DNA of 64,000 nucleotides from Heterocephalus glaber (taxonomy: Eukaryota > Chordata > Mammalia > Rodentia > Bathyergidae), in NCBI RefSeq assembly GCF_000247695.1, contig NW_004624783.1:4298067-4362066 (forward strand), in the 5' to 3' direction. The translations under genes were made by a program, and so were the position numbers. A model generated the notes under the pieces. The model made no database searches. It was not told the DNA's origin and saw only the letters and a list, made by a program, of their open reading frames with translations. This document shows positions 46,761 through 58,799 of the stretch, in pieces. Position 1 is the stretch's first letter, and each line of letters starts with the position of its first letter.

Positions 46761-47289
46761 ACTCCAGAACATGAATTCCCACACTGATTTTATACAGCAC
46801 AGCCCCCAGTAGAAGCTAAAGAGAAGCTTGTTTGAATAGGATTTAGGTCGCTTTATTTTCATGCAAAGGCCCAAGCAGGAGAAGAGAGATTTGGTGGTGA
46901 AGGGATGGAAGGAGACAGAAAACATACCAGCCCAAAAGGCATCCTGAGGGGCCATTCCACTGTTGGGTTCATGGACCTCCATGCAACAGTGCCTATGCTC
47001 ACTTCTCTTTCCCTGGTTGTGTGTGAGAGAACAAAAGAAAGAAGATTAAGTATCAGCTGATAAAGGGGCGGGGTGTGGAAGAATATAGAGAATTTATGGG
47101 CTTGTTTTCTCCAGGACGCTCAGGAGAATTGCTTACGTTTAAAGTTTCTGCCACCCTATGCAAATCCCAAATTGGATTTTCTGGTTCCTCAATTGAAGGC
47201 AAACCTTACCACTTACTTTACAGCATGCTCAGTTTACTCAAGAGACAGAAATGAGAGTTACCTGGCACTTTGTGTTTGGTCTTCCCAGA
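46761..47289. other. Unassigned non-coding DNA
   Basis: No recognised gene or family. Confidence 0.4.
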
Positions 47290-47735
47290 ACTGGCTTAAA
47301 ATTTGTATTATTCAGCTTTATATTATTGTGACAAAATACCAGAGAAAGGCAAATTAAAGAATGAAAGGTTTGCTTTGTCTCACAGTTTCAGAGGTTTCAG
47401 TCTATGGCCAGCTGGCTACATTACTTTTAGGCCTGGTATGAAGCAAAACTTTCATGGTACAAGGGCATGGTAGAGGAAAGCTGCTCACCCTATGGCAGCC
47501 AGGAAGCAGAGAAAGAGCCTGTATTGAAGAGCTTCCTCCTACCTTTGTTCCACCCAGCCCTAGCCTACTGGACACTGCTGCCTACATTCAGACCAGGTAT
47601 TTCTCCTCAATTGGCTGGCCCACATGCCAGTAATCTCTGCAAAATCCCTCATAGATCTACCCAGAGATACCCAGAAGTGTGCTTTACTAATTTCCTGGGT
47701 ACCTTTCAATCCAATTAAGTTGCCAATCAATATTA
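47290..47735 (-). mobile_element. MaLR LTR, antisense
   Basis: The plus strand shows reversed LTR text: 'TTATATTATTGTGACAAAAT' then 'ACCAGAG', 'CTCACAGTTTCAGAGGTTTC', 'GTATGGCCAGC'-like 'TATGGCCAGCTGGCTACATT', 'AAAGCTGCTCACCCTATGGC' and 'AGCCAGGAAGCAGAGAAAGA'. The second half is more diverged. Confidence 0.75.
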
Positions 47736-49510
47736 ACCATCATAATATCTGGCCAAGTGAGCTGGTTTTCATCTTGTTCAGTTGGACAGGAGCAAGCACA
47801 GGTTAGGCAAATAAAAATGAGGTGTCAGCACCTTCATTTTCTTCCTAATCAGCCTTTCTTCTTTTCTCACTTCTGCCTGTATGGTGGAGGAGGCCAGGTC
47901 CTGAGAATTCTGATTCAAGAAGCCTCATGGCCTTGAATGCCTCTAGATGTGTCATATAGATGTTGGGAGTTGAGAATGTCTCTATGCAATTGGCCTGGGA
48001 TTCTGGAGAGGGATTTGAGCCCCAGGCCAGCTCTGCATGAGCTGTTCACCATCCTATCTAATGACTTTGTGATCTGTGGTTTCCCCACCAGAGGAAACCA
48101 ATGGCAACAGAGCATCTGATAGTTTGACAACACATTCATGGAAGTTCACTGTCATTTCTAGAAACCTACTGCTAAAAGGTCATGACAAGTCTCAATTCTT
48201 TGCCATGCCAAGGCTACTGGCCCCAGCCTGTCCTGTACCTGGGTATGCAGGGCCTCTGTCTAGCCACATACGCCAGCATCACTGCTTACCTTTGCCAGGG
48301 AAGAAAGGTCAATGGGAGAAGCCCCCTGTAATTCTTTCCTGTGTGTTGTCATTCACTCCCTGCATGAAAGTCTCTCCTTCACTTACCAGTCCAATTTTAT
48401 AGAAAGAGAACAGTGTATGGTCATTTTACTCAAAGAGAGTAGCATCATGTGCATGAGTTCCCACTAATGGGAAGAACAAGCTGGGAGGGAAAATTTAGGG
48501 GAGCAGAGTCCCCCATTTGGGGGGCTGGATGTGGCTACTTCTGCTGACACTGGCTTCTCCTGCCTGAGAGCACAGAGGATGGCCAGGGCCATGGCACATA
48601 TCATTCCCAATTTCCAGGCCAAGACCAACTTTCTTAACAGTTTGGCAACCTGGCAACGTAAGCATGAAGGGATGAGGAATGTGAGGGGGAAATTGCTGGG
48701 AATTTCCTTGTCTAATTTCTAACCAAGATGATGGAGACTGCCCTCTGGAGGTGAGTGGGGGTGTCTGTGAATAGCACCCTAACTTGGTATCATTGGCAGA
48801 CAACTGTGGCAAGTCCACACTACACTATGAGATCAATGGTCACGCAAAAACAGGACGATAGCAACAATTCACCTTTCTTCATGGAAATTATAATCAAAAC
48901 CCAAACTCCAAAGAAGTAGAAGCAATCTTTTGGAGAACCGAAGACCAAAAACAGGAGAAGAAGTTACACAAAAGGATTGAGGAATCTGCTATCTTTTGTA
49001 AAAATTCACACACGAGGAAATAGCAAGCAGAACATCTGAGAGGTTGTCCCTAGGCTCAGAGCTGGGCTGCTCACACTGCCACCCACCACCTAGTTTTGTG
49101 GCCTGCACTGGTTTTCAGGACACGTAGGTGGGGGCGGTACTGGCAACCCCCTTTCCTCCCACCCCAGGGCTAATGAGATGCAGGGAGGGGTCTTCAGCAG
49201 GGATGGACTGGCTTGTGATTTCTGTTGCTGTTGTTTTTAAAATGTCTTTCTCTAGTCCTCTGCCAACAGCTTGTTAGCACATGACTTGGGTGAGCAGGAG
49301 GCTTTTGGCTCCCAAGATGGTATGATGTCCCACCTCAGCCCCCCCAGCGGAGGGGGGGTGTCTCGGGACATTTGTCCATAATGTATCCCGAGAGATGCTA
49401 TGGAGCCTATCCAGCAGTCCCTGTCACATGGGCACCAGACCCCATCCCCCCACCTAGTGTCCAAGGAACCAGGTTTTAAGGCCCATCCCCCACCCTGTGT
49501 CTTTTCCCAT
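47736..49510. other. Unique-looking non-coding DNA
   Basis: No gene or named repeat is recognised. 48078-48099 is a small inverted repeat (GGTTTCC against GGAAACC). Frames of 60-108 codons overlap on both strands without domain features. Confidence 0.4.
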
Positions 49511-49673
49511 CTGTCTTGCAAAGGTGTGAATGGGTTTGACAGAGGATGAGGAAGGAGGAAAAAAAGAAATTAACAGCATCCCTCACTACCACATCACCAT
49601 CTTCACCAACACCCCCCCACACACACACACACACAACAGAGCACAAATACATTCTCATATACAGACAGTCAGA
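49511..49673 (+). repeat. Local duplicated block, copy 1 (with CA repeat)
   Basis: Starts CTGTCTTGCAAAGGTGTGAA, continues with a purine-rich run, a CAC/CCA area and a CA repeat (49612-49635), and ends near 'TATACAGACAGTCAGAC'. It matches 50488-50670 in the same orientation and order. It is not a family I can name. Confidence 0.7.
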
Positions 49674-49749
49674 CTTCTGCCAACATACATCATGGCCAGC
49701 ACATTAAGGCCAAAGCATCCCCACTGTGGTGCTTGGTGTCTAGAAAGAG

Positions 49750-49857
49750 TCAGAAGGCTTGCGTTCTAGTCCCAACTCTGCCCCAAACTATGGGACCTTA
49801 GGGAGAGACCTTCCTTCTCTGAACTTCCATGTCCTCCCCACTGGCAGTTATTCATGC
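49750..49857 (+). mobile_element. MIR SINE fragment
   Basis: 'GCGTTCTAGTCCCAACTCTG' followed by 'CCCC', 'TGGGACCTTAGGGAGAGACC' and 'TCTGAACTTCCATGTCCTCC' are MIR head and core phrases. Confidence 0.65.
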
Positions 49858-50487
49858 ATTTCCAGAAGAGCACGGACTGCTCCATTCACTTACCCCTTAA
49901 TACCAGGCCCATACCAGACCATTTATTCCTAGAAGACTCAGCAGACCTGGAATTTAACATAGGTTTGGGGAGCACGGGAAGATACACAGTTCTTTACAGG
50001 AGTGAGATTTCTGACCTCAACCACCCGTCACTGGACCCATGAGCTGCTCTCCTCCTTTATAAACAAAAGTCCCCAAATACGTACTTTGCCGGCTGAAGCA
50101 AGCTTTAATGTACTTGTTACCCGCTTCATGGGCCACCCTCAAGTAATATCTACCTAAACTAGGATGACCCTTAGCCAGAATCCATTTCCAGGTGGCTTCA
50201 GTCTGATGCATTCGGACTTGTAGCACTTGCTGCTTGAATTTCCCACTTGACCCTCATGCCAGGCTGCCTCCTATTGGTTCTTGACTTTCTATGCTTCCTC
50301 TCAGAAACACTGTGCTGTTTGTAACAAAGTAATGATGCGCTTCATTCTGAATCAATGAGAAGGTTGGTTTGGGGTGGGGGTTACCTTAAATATATTTCTG
50401 TGCTATTTATTTTGATGCACTAGTTTTGTTTTGTGAGTATTTACACAGTATGCCTCTCTTCATTTCTTCCGCTTTCAAACGTTCTAT
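49858..50487. other. Unique-looking non-coding DNA
   Basis: No recognised gene or repeat. Confidence 0.4.
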
Positions 50488-50608
50488 CTGTCTTGCAAAG
50501 GTCTGAATGGGTTTGACAAAGAATGAGAAAAGAGAGAAAAAGAGAGTAATTAACTATATTCTTCTACAACCATATCATGATAATTCACGCATGCGCGGTT
50601 ATATATAC

Positions 50609-50643
<35 letters not shown>

Positions 50644-50670
50644 CACACACTATTATACAGGGAGCCAGAC
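50488..50670 (+). repeat. Local duplicated block, copy 2 (with long CA repeat)
   Basis: Starts CTGTCTTGCAAAGGTCTGAA, identical to copy 1 except for one base in the first 20, then a purine-rich run, 'ACCATATCATGATAATTCAC', a TA/CA repeat (50601-50650) and 'TATACAGGGAGCCAGAC'. The CA tract is longer than in copy 1. Copies lie 977 bp apart. Confidence 0.7.
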
Positions 50671-51424
50671 ATAAGGCCTAAAGACCAAGCAATGTTTTAG
50701 GTGTTTCTTACAAATATCATATTTTTTTAGAATCAAACATGAAGTTTTTATTTTTAAAAACATTTGTTAATGGATTTCTGTATATTATGATTACAGATGT
50801 GTTTTAATTCATTTCTATGATATTGTGTGATTTATAACTGTTTGGAGAGAAACTCTTCAATGAATTTCTCATGCTTTCCTTCTCTTGCTGGGCATGCCAT
50901 GAAGGCATGCTCGTTACCTAGATCATGGCTTAGGGTTGCATTTGCACCATGTAATTGTGCAGAATGAGGTGATTTCTTCCTTTGAGACCTAGAGCAGGCT
51001 CACAGCCTGCTATAAAACAGGCGGATTCCCCACACTCAGCATTCTTTGGCTGCAACACAAACTCATCATACATGCAACATACAGGCTCTCAATGACATGT
51101 CCCTAAGACCTTAGAGAAAGTGGGACTGGAGCACATGTGATACTCATGATGGTTGCTGTGAATATTAAAGTCCTTTGTCTCTGACCCAGCTGTCTTGTGC
51201 CTTCTGACACCATCCAAGAACAAGTAACAGTCTACTATATCAGCTTGTAATAGCATAAAATCAAATCCCAGATTCTTCACAGACTTGACAATAATTGCCA
51301 TGGTTATCTCTCCTTTTCTCATGACATGCCTCCAATTGGAGAGAATCTGTTTTCTTTATAACATTTTTGCTCTCTACTGCTTTGAAAATTATGCATTATA
51401 TTCCTCCCTTCCTTTCTTTCTTTT
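50671..51424. other. Unique-looking AT-rich DNA
   Basis: No gene is recognised. 50893-50913 contains a GCATGCC/GGCATGC inverted repeat with a short loop. Confidence 0.4.
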
Positions 51425-51493
51425 GCCAGGGATCAAACCAAGGGCCTCATACATACTAGAAAAGTGCTGTATCTCTGAGCTATATCCCAGCCT
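51425..51493 (-). mobile_element. Older ID SINE, antisense
   Basis: 'GCCAGGGATCAAACCAAGGG', 'CCTCATACATACTAGAAAAG' and 'TCTGAGCTATATCCCAGCC' are a reversed, diverged ID body. Confidence 0.7.
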
Positions 51494-51829
51494 TGTATTT
51501 CTCTTCTTTTAGTGGATACCCTTAAAGTAAGCATATTTGCTTTAACAAAGCTTGAAGTTGATCACAAATTGTATCCCCTTTCTGAATGAGAAAAACATCT
51601 CCCCGTGCTACAACCCTCCCTGTATTTTCCATGGTACCTATTGTCATCCAACATTTTAGTTTCATCCTATTTTTAATCGACTTCTGCTGTTGTTCTGTTT
51701 AAAGTCATTGGTTATTTAGACTTATCAGAGATTCATTTTTCCACTGTTGTTATTCTTCCCAATATTGACTTGGCATTCTACTCCTTACAAAAAGAGTTTG
51801 TAACAATCTCAAGGTCTAATGAGACAGCT
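51494..51829. other. Unassigned AT-rich DNA
   Basis: No recognised feature. Confidence 0.4.
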
Positions 51830-52020
51830 TTGTAAACTAGACTACAGGTCAAAAGTGCAGCGGAATACGATGCAGACATTTCAAAAGACATTGTGGAAAA
51901 TTTGTAAATTACATGGGAAAATGTTGTCAATATCATTTTAAGTGTAAAATACAGGTTAAAGAATAGTATATAGGCCTACTGTATAGAAAACAGACTGCAG
52001 GAAAATATACCAAAATATGA
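51830..52020 (+). mobile_element. L1M/L1ME 3' end fragment
   Basis: 'GCGGAATACGATGCAGACAT' (expected GGAATACTATGCAGCCAT), 'AAGTGTAAAATACAGGTTAA' and 'GAATAGTATATAGGCCTACT' match the sense 3' region of old L1 elements. Diverged. Confidence 0.5.
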
Positions 52021-53819
52021 GTTTCTCCCCAACACTCAGGGTGCAAATTCTGTGTTTTGTGTTCTGAGTGTCCTATGACACTTAGGATGTCGTGTCTCTT
52101 TTAACATTCCAAGTTAGTTAAATCCTGGCAAAACCCCACATGCCAGATAAGCAGAAAATCTATGATATTCTCTTTAGCTTCTCCCTTTCCAGAATCATAG
52201 TGGGCTTATGTTGTCTTCAGAAGCATCCATGTGACAGCCACACCCAGAGTGGGGGACCTGCTGCTCTCTGAGCAGTATACAACTCCCTCTTCTCTCTGTG
52301 ATCCAGGGATGTTCTTGAGTATTGGGCCTCCCCAAGCTGACAGCTGCCCATTAGTCCATTGTTGTGATGCATGTTTGGCCCATGTTGCTATGGTAGCCAC
52401 CAAGGGAGGGTGATCCAAGGCCCCTCCTTGCTTGGAGTCCCTTGTCCATTTCTACCCCCATGCTAGTTACAGCCCTGCTTGCTCCCCAGGAACAGTGCTG
52501 ACCCAGGCTGCTGGATCAAGCAGAGCTTCTGATGTCAGCCCCATACCGTCCACAAACTTTCCCTCCACCATTCTGAGCTCTTCTTCATTAGCCTGCACTC
52601 CTTTTTCATCACATTTATTGCTGGACCCCCATTGCCCTTCCCTGTTATCAGGGCTTGTTAGGAAGCACTCAGTTCTAATCTACATGGTCTCCCTGGCTTG
52701 GAGATTTAGAAGTAGTGACTGAGCTTCTTTGGAAAACTAAGGCAAGTTCTTCAGTGACCTGCCTTTCCAAATCTAAGAAACCCTTGCTTGGGACACAAGA
52801 GGTGCTTTTATACCTGGACTTCCAACAGATGGCTTCCTACTATCCATTCAATTGGCCAATTTAGAAAGTAACACATTTATGCTACATATAGGAAAAACCA
52901 CATTCCTGATATATAACAAGTTATTAAAATGATAAAACCATACAAATTGGTTAATCAGACTAAGGGTTTGTACAAGGTTCTGCAGACAAGGGTGGGTTTG
53001 AAGAACCCAAAGCCCATAACTAGAAAGAAGCTAGGTGTTGTAGAAATCCTGCCCTCAGTCCTCATCCCTCTGTCCTCAGGGTCTCTTGCCTATTCAGCTA
53101 AGGCTAATGAGCCAGGTGGAAATTGGCAGTTCTGATTCTGCCTTTGGCAATGTCCTTCCTTCTGTACCTCCATTTCTGCCTGTTTTTGTTCCCTAAAGCA
53201 TCCTCCAAGCAGAGATCAATTAAAAAAGCAGGAGTAAGGACCAGAGAGGGGACTGGTGAAGGAAGTTGGTAGAAAACCTTAGAGTTACTTTGTCTGAGAT
53301 TCATTCCTACCTCTCTCCGCCCCCCTCCCACTCCCAACTCTTGCCTCTGGAAGTCAGGGAGGGGCAGACACTGAGCAGGTGGCCCTGGCTGGTTCCTGGG
53401 CTAGTGGCAGGTTGGGTGGGAAGAGGCAAGTCAGCATATGGGCTAAGGGAACACATGGCCCTGAGTTCCTGGGGACAGGAGGGGAACAGGCGGAGCAGAT
53501 GAACTGCTAAGCAACAGGGTTGGTAATTTCAGCCAGAGAACTTTCCAGTGATAAGAAACAAGGGAAGGCAGCCAGACCAGTGGGGGAGCATAGGAAGGGA
53601 GGCTGAAGGACTCTGTCACCAATCTCTGCCCAAGGATATCTGCATTTATTATTTTTTTCAAAGTAAAAAACTACTCTCCCTTGGAAGCCTTTGCTTTCCC
53701 CAACTTGCAGAGGTGAAAACAATAGAGAGACATCAACACAAGTCACCCTCTCCCTGGAGGATGCACTCACCGCTCCTCACACTTACATTTAAATTATTCT
53801 GAGCTACAGGAGGCACAAT
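52021..53819. other. Unique-looking non-coding DNA
   Basis: No gene or named repeat is recognised. Overlapping frames on both strands at 53266-53802 have no domain features. Confidence 0.4.
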
Positions 53820-54060
53820 GGCTGAACCCAAACACAGGATCAACACACCAGAATGGAGCCCTGGCAGAATTTTAAAACTAGCACAGAAGGAAACGTGAGA
53901 GTGCTAACAGTGGTTGCCTCCGGATGATAGAGTTATGGGTGTGTGGGGTTTTTCTAATGAATAATTTTTTTCTTCTTTTCCTTATGCTTTTTTATACTTT
54001 TCATACTTTTACGGTGTGCAAGTAATGTTTTACAATTTTTTAAAGTCTAAAAATATAGAC
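53820..54060 (+). mobile_element. L1M 3' end
   Basis: 'CTAACAGTGGTTGCCTCCGG' followed by 'ATGATAGAGTTATGGGTG', then 'TTCTTTTCCTTATGC' and 'TTTACGGTGTGCAAGTAATG' then 'TTTTACAATTTTTTAAAG' form the well-known sense 3' end of an old L1M. Confidence 0.65.
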
Positions 54061-54184
54061 AAAGGCAACATAGATTAATAAAGAGGAAAGCATAGGAATG
54101 GGTGGTTCTAGAACTCACCATGTGGCAGAGTAAGGGGTAGATCTTTATCCTTGGTATTTGATTTGAGCAGCTTCCAATATTTGC

Positions 54185-54302
54185 TGTACTCTCCCTACAA
54201 ATGAGGAAACTGAGTCTCAGGAAAGTCAATTAGCATATCTAAGGTGACAGGGCCTGTGTCTGGCAGAATTAGATTTCAATCCATGTGTCTGACTGCAAGC
54301 TG
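54185..54302 (-). mobile_element. MIR SINE fragment, antisense
   Basis: 'ACAAATGAGGAAACTGAGTC' followed by 'TCAGGAAAGTCAATTAGC', 'AAGGTGACAGGGCCTGTGTC' and 'TTTCAATCCATGTGTCTGAC' follow reversed MIR order. Confidence 0.75.
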
Positions 54303-55834
54303 TGTAGGTGGCAGATAATATCCACAGACATCTGTGTCTTTGCTGGAGTGATTCTTCATGTACAGTTCACTGCGCATGAAAAAGGCCAGGGTAGAGAATC
54401 AAAGCAACACACGGAAAAGCTCATTACTGAACACCAATGAGATGATGTTAATAATAGCCACCGGCATCTTCTGCTGAGAATATTCATCACTCAAACACAA
54501 AACTTCATTTTTCAGTGGTGAATTAGTTGGGTAAGTAGTGTTCCATTACTGAAGGAACTCATTTCATGGCTAAAATTTGTTGCACTGGTCATTTTAGGGC
54601 TTTCTCATAACAGCAAGAATGATAATAGGCTCCTGGAAGTGGGATATTGTGGGAACAGAGATGCACTTGTGACAACTTTGGAGTTAGCACCCACAGGACT
54701 GTGAGCTCCAAAAGCCTTCCGTCTTCCTCCTCTCTGCTCACTGCGCAGGTTCAGCTGAGAAAGAGGTAGGCCTTGGGACCCCTGCTCCTTTTAGAGTCTT
54801 TTCACCATTCCACACCTTTTCCCCACAAGTTCAGGGTTTTTTAACCCGAGTTCCTTGGTGCATAGATGTTTCGGGGATTTCATGAATACATTGAAATTGA
54901 TGTACCCATCATAATTGTGCATGTTTCTCTGTGTGTTGTGCATGTTTGTGCATGGAGAGGTTCCACAGTTAGCTTTTATGAGATTTTCAGGAGTGCAGAG
55001 AATCGTTTCATACAGATCCCTCTCTCCTCATCTTGGTCTGCTCTTTCCTACATTTCCTGCCTGTCAGTTTTTCTTCTAACATTTATCCATTATTCTTCCT
55101 ACTTCCTGGCTTCCCCTTCCCTGAAGGTTGTTTTTCCTGCCTATCTCTTCCTCCTTCTAACCCTCTGCTTAAATTTCTCTCCCCCTTTGCTCCCCCTGGA
55201 TATGGTCTCCAGTCAGCCTAACCTGCACTTCTGCATCCAGCAAGAGCCAAGCCCGCCAGGCAATCTCTTGCCAGATGTAAGGACCACAGGCGCCATCATC
55301 AAACAGTCTGGTAATTTCCTTATTGTTTATCCCCAAGAAGGCAATTTGGCTGCAGCTGAACTGCAGAGGCCCTAGGGCCTGGTCACAGTCTCTCATGTCA
55401 CAGAAGGAATGAAGAAGTTGCCAGGAACAGGAGCCAGCAGCCTGCTGCATCAACTCTTCAGCCTGCTTAGTGCTCTGCTGCATACCCACTCCTTGCTAGG
55501 CAGGGAGCAGTCAGTCTTCACAAGCCCCACCCCACTCCCAGCCACGACAGAGATGGCTCAAGCTGCAAAGCTTCCAGACGCTGCATGAGGCATTCCCTAG
55601 ACTTCTATTTTAAAGAGCCTCACATAGACAAGGTGGGAGAGAATCCAGATCTATTCTCACAGGGCACAATAATGAGAGAGTGATTCCAGATCGTCATTTC
55701 AAACCATTCTGAACTGCTTCATGGCCACAGTCATGCCTATGAATGATCCTTCCCTCCTTACCCTACCTAAATCACAGCCCAGACTACAAGACACAGAAAG
55801 GAGTGGAGGCAGTGGTGGGCTCACATTGCTCAGA

Positions 55835-55915
55835 TCATTTAAACCAACACACCCAAGGTGTCTGCTGCGTGCCGGGTAAGCACTAGACACATATACTGAC
55901 TCATTGCTCACATGG
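55835..55915 (-). mobile_element. MIR SINE fragment, antisense
   Basis: 'GTGTCTGCTGCGTGCCGGGT' followed by 'AAGCACTAGACACATATACTGACTC' without further core matches the reversed 3' part of MIR. Confidence 0.45.
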
Positions 55916-57839
55916 AAGAAGAGTTGGGCAACTGGGACAGCTGGAGCAGAGGGTCTGAGGCATGGCGGTAGGAAGTAAAACCAGAGGCTGATAGTGAGTT
56001 CAGATCCTGCAGACCCTGCAGAGCCTGGACAAACTCAGAATTCATGCTGCTGCTGCTGCTGCTGATATGCTGGTGCTCAGCCTGGGTTCACAAACACCCT
56101 CCAATCAGAAAGTCCATCTACTTCCATAGTTCAGATTCACATGGCAGGAAGCTTAGTTGGCTGGGCCCAACCTTTGGCTGGACTTCACTGTTTGAGGCTC
56201 AGCCCGGACTTGGAATGAGCCAGCTGCCCCATTCTTAGTCTGCACTCTGGCTAGTCAGGCAGCATCACAAATTCATAAGAGGAAGCTTTGAATGGAGATC
56301 AGACTGTTAATGGGATCCCAGCAGTCAATGAAGAGACAGAATGAGAAAATTAAGGCAATAGGAGAAGGTCCCCCTTTCTTCTCCATTCTGCTGTTGTCTT
56401 TAACGTTTCTCATCAGGAAGGACATGGGAAAGGGGCAGGAGATCTTCCCACATTGTGGTGGACAGTTTGAGCCTAATGAAGGATGGCAAAAGCCAAGGGA
56501 GAAGTCGACACTGGTTGATCTGCTTAGAACTACAACAAACTAACTCCTGATGGATGGGAGACAGAATTTGATTTGAATCTCTAAAAATAAGCAAACAAAC
56601 AAAAATCCCTTTTCTGCTTCTGATCACCTGCTCCCTTAAAAAGTCTTATTTCTGAGTTTCCTAGTGTGGCCCACAGTGAATTTTTAAGCATCAAAGAATA
56701 GCTTGTATGACCCCTAGTATTGAGTTCCACCTAATTTTCTGAGCTGGAAAATGGTACAGCCTCCTGCCACTCACACCATGCCATCTGACCTTTTATGGGC
56801 TAAAAACAAGATCATAGAAAAATGGACTTGTAGAGGTCATGCACCAGGCTCAGTCATTCCTCCCTTCTAGCCCAGGCGCTGGGTAGGGCTCTTCATCCTG
56901 GGGCCCCACAGGAAGCACAGACAAAAAATCTGAGTGGGTCAGCAGCAGGCTAATTGCCTGTTCTGCTCTCCTCCCTCTCTAGAGTCCCCACTGCCCTGTT
57001 GTCCTTGATCTCCTCCCAGCAGTCTGTATCTTATGTCCAATCCCAGAAAATCCATCACTTCCCACCCTGGGCTTCACTGGATCTTAATTTCTAAAGGTCA
57101 GGAAGTTTCTTTTTTCTCTATGATCAAGTCTGTCTCTCCTCTTGTGGAAGGAGATGAACTCAAATCTCAGAAATGTTATTCATTTTTTTAATGAAATAGA
57201 CAGTGTCTGTTTCTGCTTTCACCTGTCCCACCAGCAGAGCCTAGATTAATATCTTTGAAATAAAGAGTGGCAGGCAGTAACCCTGGCCAAGTCCCACTCT
57301 CTAGTTCAAACACCAGCTGTGCCACAGAGCTTTCTCCTTCCCACTAGGCCTGACCCTCATTTCTTCTCTCTCCTTCACTTCTTAGAGCCAAACCCAGAAA
57401 TCAGAACCCTCGCTGCTGAACAAGGAGCAGAGCTACAGAACAAAGAACTGCAGTGAGAAGCTCCCCACAGGGCAGGAGAGAACTTTGGGTTCAGTGCCCT
57501 GAACTGGAGAAGCTCTGTCCCAGACAGGTGAAGAGAACTCTCCCAAAACCCACCCCACCATCAGTCTCCAGACTTCCTCTCTTGTACCCATCCTGGCCAC
57601 CCACTAAGAACAGAAAAAGTCTTGATTCCTTCTGTGATATCCAGTCCTCACCAATGCATCCTCCTCTAACACAACTTTCCCAGAAATTTGCATTTTTTAA
57701 AGTCATTGTCATTGAGTATTGAAATAAATGCTTTGTCTCTCACTGAAGGAAGTACAAGAGAAGTCAAGGCAACAAAGAGAAAATGCTTTCTTTGAAGTGA
57801 GGTATTTGGTCATCCACATGGGACCACACAAATGATTGT

Positions 57840-58122
57840 GAGACTGGGTAATCTGTAATGGATAGAATTCTACTTCCTCATCATTCTGAAGCCTGGAAAG
57901 TCTAAGATCAAGGCTCTGGCATCTAGTGAGAATTTTCTTGCTGCCAAATCCCATGGAAGAAGACAGGGCAAGATATAAAAAGATCCCAAACTCATCCATT
58001 TATGATAGCAGTAATCCAACATGAGGCAGATTCTTCCTGAATCAATTGCCACTTAATGTTTCAACTTGCACTGCTAAATTTCAGCATTAGTTTGGAGGGG
58101 GACAAACACTCAAACTACTGCA
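57840..58122 (-). mobile_element. MLT1-type MaLR LTR, antisense
   Basis: 'GAGACTGGGTAATCTGTAAT', 'TCTGAAGCCTGGAAAGTCTA' followed by 'AGATCAAGGC', 'TGGCATCTAGTGAGAATTTT' and 'TTTGGAGGGGGACAAACACT' with 'CAAACTACTGCA' at the end match a reversed MLT1/MST LTR. Confidence 0.8.
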
Positions 58123-58799
58123 TATAGGAGTGGAAGAGGACTGGGGGAATAATGCAAAATCATACTGGAATACAGTTCAGGGAACTCTAGGGAGTAGAGG
58201 GAAGAAGGGTGTCAAGCTATTAAGGATTGGGGTTTCTAAACAATCCTTTAGAATTTTGATAAGGAGGAGGAGATGATTGTCAGTAATTATGAAGCCTACT
58301 AGCTTCTATCCTACTTGAAAGCTAACAAATTAACCTGCTGCAATTTCATAGGGTGGTTGCAGAAGACACCTACGAGAAGGACAAAGGACTCTATTATTTA
58401 TAACTGTCAGTGTTTGCATTAGTCCTTAAGCCCTGGTTTCCACGGGACAACATAAAGGGAGCAATGTGACTTATGGGCACTGAATGGGTTGAGTCACAGC
58501 AGAAAAATTTGATATTCCAGTGCCTTGAATCTATTACAATGGGCTGTGATAAGCCCACATTTTACTACCACAGGGAAGTGGAGCCACTACACAGAGAGCT
58601 TTACAATCTGCTTTTTCTACACCTTTAAAAATGCTATAAATCAACCCACCCTATTGACCATGATATTAAATAAAACTTATATACCACTTACACTTTGATA
58701 GATATTTAAGACCTTTCTAAGCTTTAGCTATATAGTAAAATCTGTGGTCTCCAAAGCCAGGAGTTCTCTCCTCAGGAATTGCATAGATAACATTTCATT
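58123..58799. other. Unassigned AT-rich DNA
   Basis: No recognised gene or family. Confidence 0.4.

Larger units (their letters stand above)
54061..57839. other. Unique-looking DNA with old repeat fragments
   Basis: MIR fragments lie at 54185-54300 and 55835-55915. A 169-codon plus-strand frame (54866-55375) is hydrophobic in the middle because the DNA is pyrimidine-rich (TTCCTCC-type), not because of a recognised membrane protein; it is not called a gene. 56047-56067 is a short CTG repeat. Nothing else is recognised. Confidence 0.4.

Noticed and set aside
48078..48099. Inverted repeat GGTTTCC/GGAAACC as a possible operator or hairpin
   Set aside because: Seven-base arms with an 8-base loop are expected many times by chance in 64 kb.
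54866..55375. 169-codon frame with hydrophobic middle, possible membrane protein
   Set aside because: The hydrophobic stretch comes from pyrimidine-rich DNA (TTC/CTC/CTT runs). No family resemblance, no signal-peptide-like start, no conserved neighbour.
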